This document shows, one piece after another, positions 5,466-5,741 of a DNA stretch of 5,741 bases (its first letter is position 1; every line of letters begins with the position of its first letter). Source of the stretch: Candidatus Competibacteraceae bacterium (lineage in GTDB: Bacteria; Pseudomonadota; Gammaproteobacteria; Competibacterales; Competibacteraceae); assembly GCA_020445005.1 (NCBI GenBank), contig JAGRHM010000375.1, positions 1-5,741 on the forward strand, written 5' to 3'. The notes under the pieces were generated by a model. That model had not been told where the DNA came from, did not search any database, and saw nothing but the letters and a program-made list of their open reading frames with translations. Both the position numbers and the translations under genes were made by a program.

Positions 5466-5741
5466 ATGGCCATATCTTTGCAAAAAGGTCAGAATGTTTC
5501 GCTGAGCAAGCAGGCGCCAGGTCTAAAAAAAGTGCGCTTTGGTCTGGGCTGGGAAATGCGCAAGACCGATGGCAGCGCTTTTGACCTGGATGCATCCGCC
5601 TTCGTGCTGAACAGCAATGGCAAGGTGCTGAGCGATCAGCATTTCGTGTTTTACAACAATGCCCAGGACCCTTCGGGCGCGGTGATGCATCGCGGCGATA
5701 ACCGCACTGGCGAGGGTGAAGGCGACGATGAGGTCATCGAT
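5466..5741 (+). CDS. terE: TerE-like TerD-family protein, cut by the window end
   Basis: The first 92 codons are present with no stop before the last base, so this is the N-terminal half of a protein of about 190 residues. It starts [19 protein letters not shown] and continues with [12 protein letters not shown] (25-36), FDLDASAF (39-46), [13 protein letters not shown] (53-65) and the complete acidic loop [13 protein letters not shown] (77-89), so calcium binding is expected. KVLSDxHF and the PSGAV after FYNN resemble TerE more than TerD as I recall those sequences, and its place after terD agrees. AGGAG (5453-5457) lies eight bases before the ATG. The 33-base gap to terD shows no promoter, so co-transcription is likely. 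Family membership is certain; the paralogue label is less so, because the C-terminal half is not visible. Confidence 0.85.
   Translation, partial: MAISLQKGQNVSLSKQAPGLKKVRFGLGWEMRKTDGSAFDLDASAFVLNSNGKVLSDQHFVFYNNAQDPSGAVMHRGDNRTGEGEGDDEVID

Noticed and set aside
1..5741. CRISPR array, tRNA, rRNA, insertion sequence or attachment site
   Set aside because: No spaced direct repeats, cloverleaf, transposase frame or terminal inverted repeats were seen by eye; the Sel1 periodicity is coding and diverged.

Overview
The window looks like chromosomal DNA of a Gram-negative bacterium, most likely a gammaproteobacterium. Supporting signs are a moderately high GC content by eye, strong AGGAG-type ribosome sites, a Sec signal peptide followed by a DUF4124-like motif typical of proteobacterial envelope proteins, and ter genes whose order matches the enterobacterial ter cluster. 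The species cannot be read from the sequence.

Layout: (1) 1-108 is the 3' end of an unidentified plus-strand gene. (2) 109-167 is a short gap between converging genes that holds heptamer-type tandem repeats. (3) 168-2246, minus strand, encodes a 692-residue exported protein with a DUF4124-like motif and 16 consecutive Sel1 repeats. (4) 2247-2397 is a divergent regulatory region with a good sigma70-type promoter facing right. (5) 2398 to the window end is a plus-strand stress operon of the tellurium-resistance (Ter) type: terZ (2398-3000), terA (3021-4262), terB (4309-4764), terD (4857-5432) and a terE-like gene (5466 onward) cut by the window end.

The operon follows the classical terZ-A-B-C-D-E order except that terC, the integral membrane partner, is absent between terB and terD. 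A 92-base gap with two inverted repeats occupies that place. The TerD-family proteins (TerZ, TerA, TerD, TerE) are cytosolic and, in studied members, bind calcium through acidic loops. TerB is a helical acidic protein that connects them to membrane TerC in the known system. The acidic loop is intact in TerE, nearly so in TerD, altered in TerZ and deleted in the N-terminal domain of TerA, so the paralogues have probably specialised.

The divergent Sel1 protein is probably periplasmic or envelope-bound and might be a scaffold responding to the same stress; that link rests only on the shared intergenic region. Most of the window is a recognisable system. The less ordinary parts are the missing terC, the hairpins in its place, the Sel1 partner, and the degenerate TerA domain.
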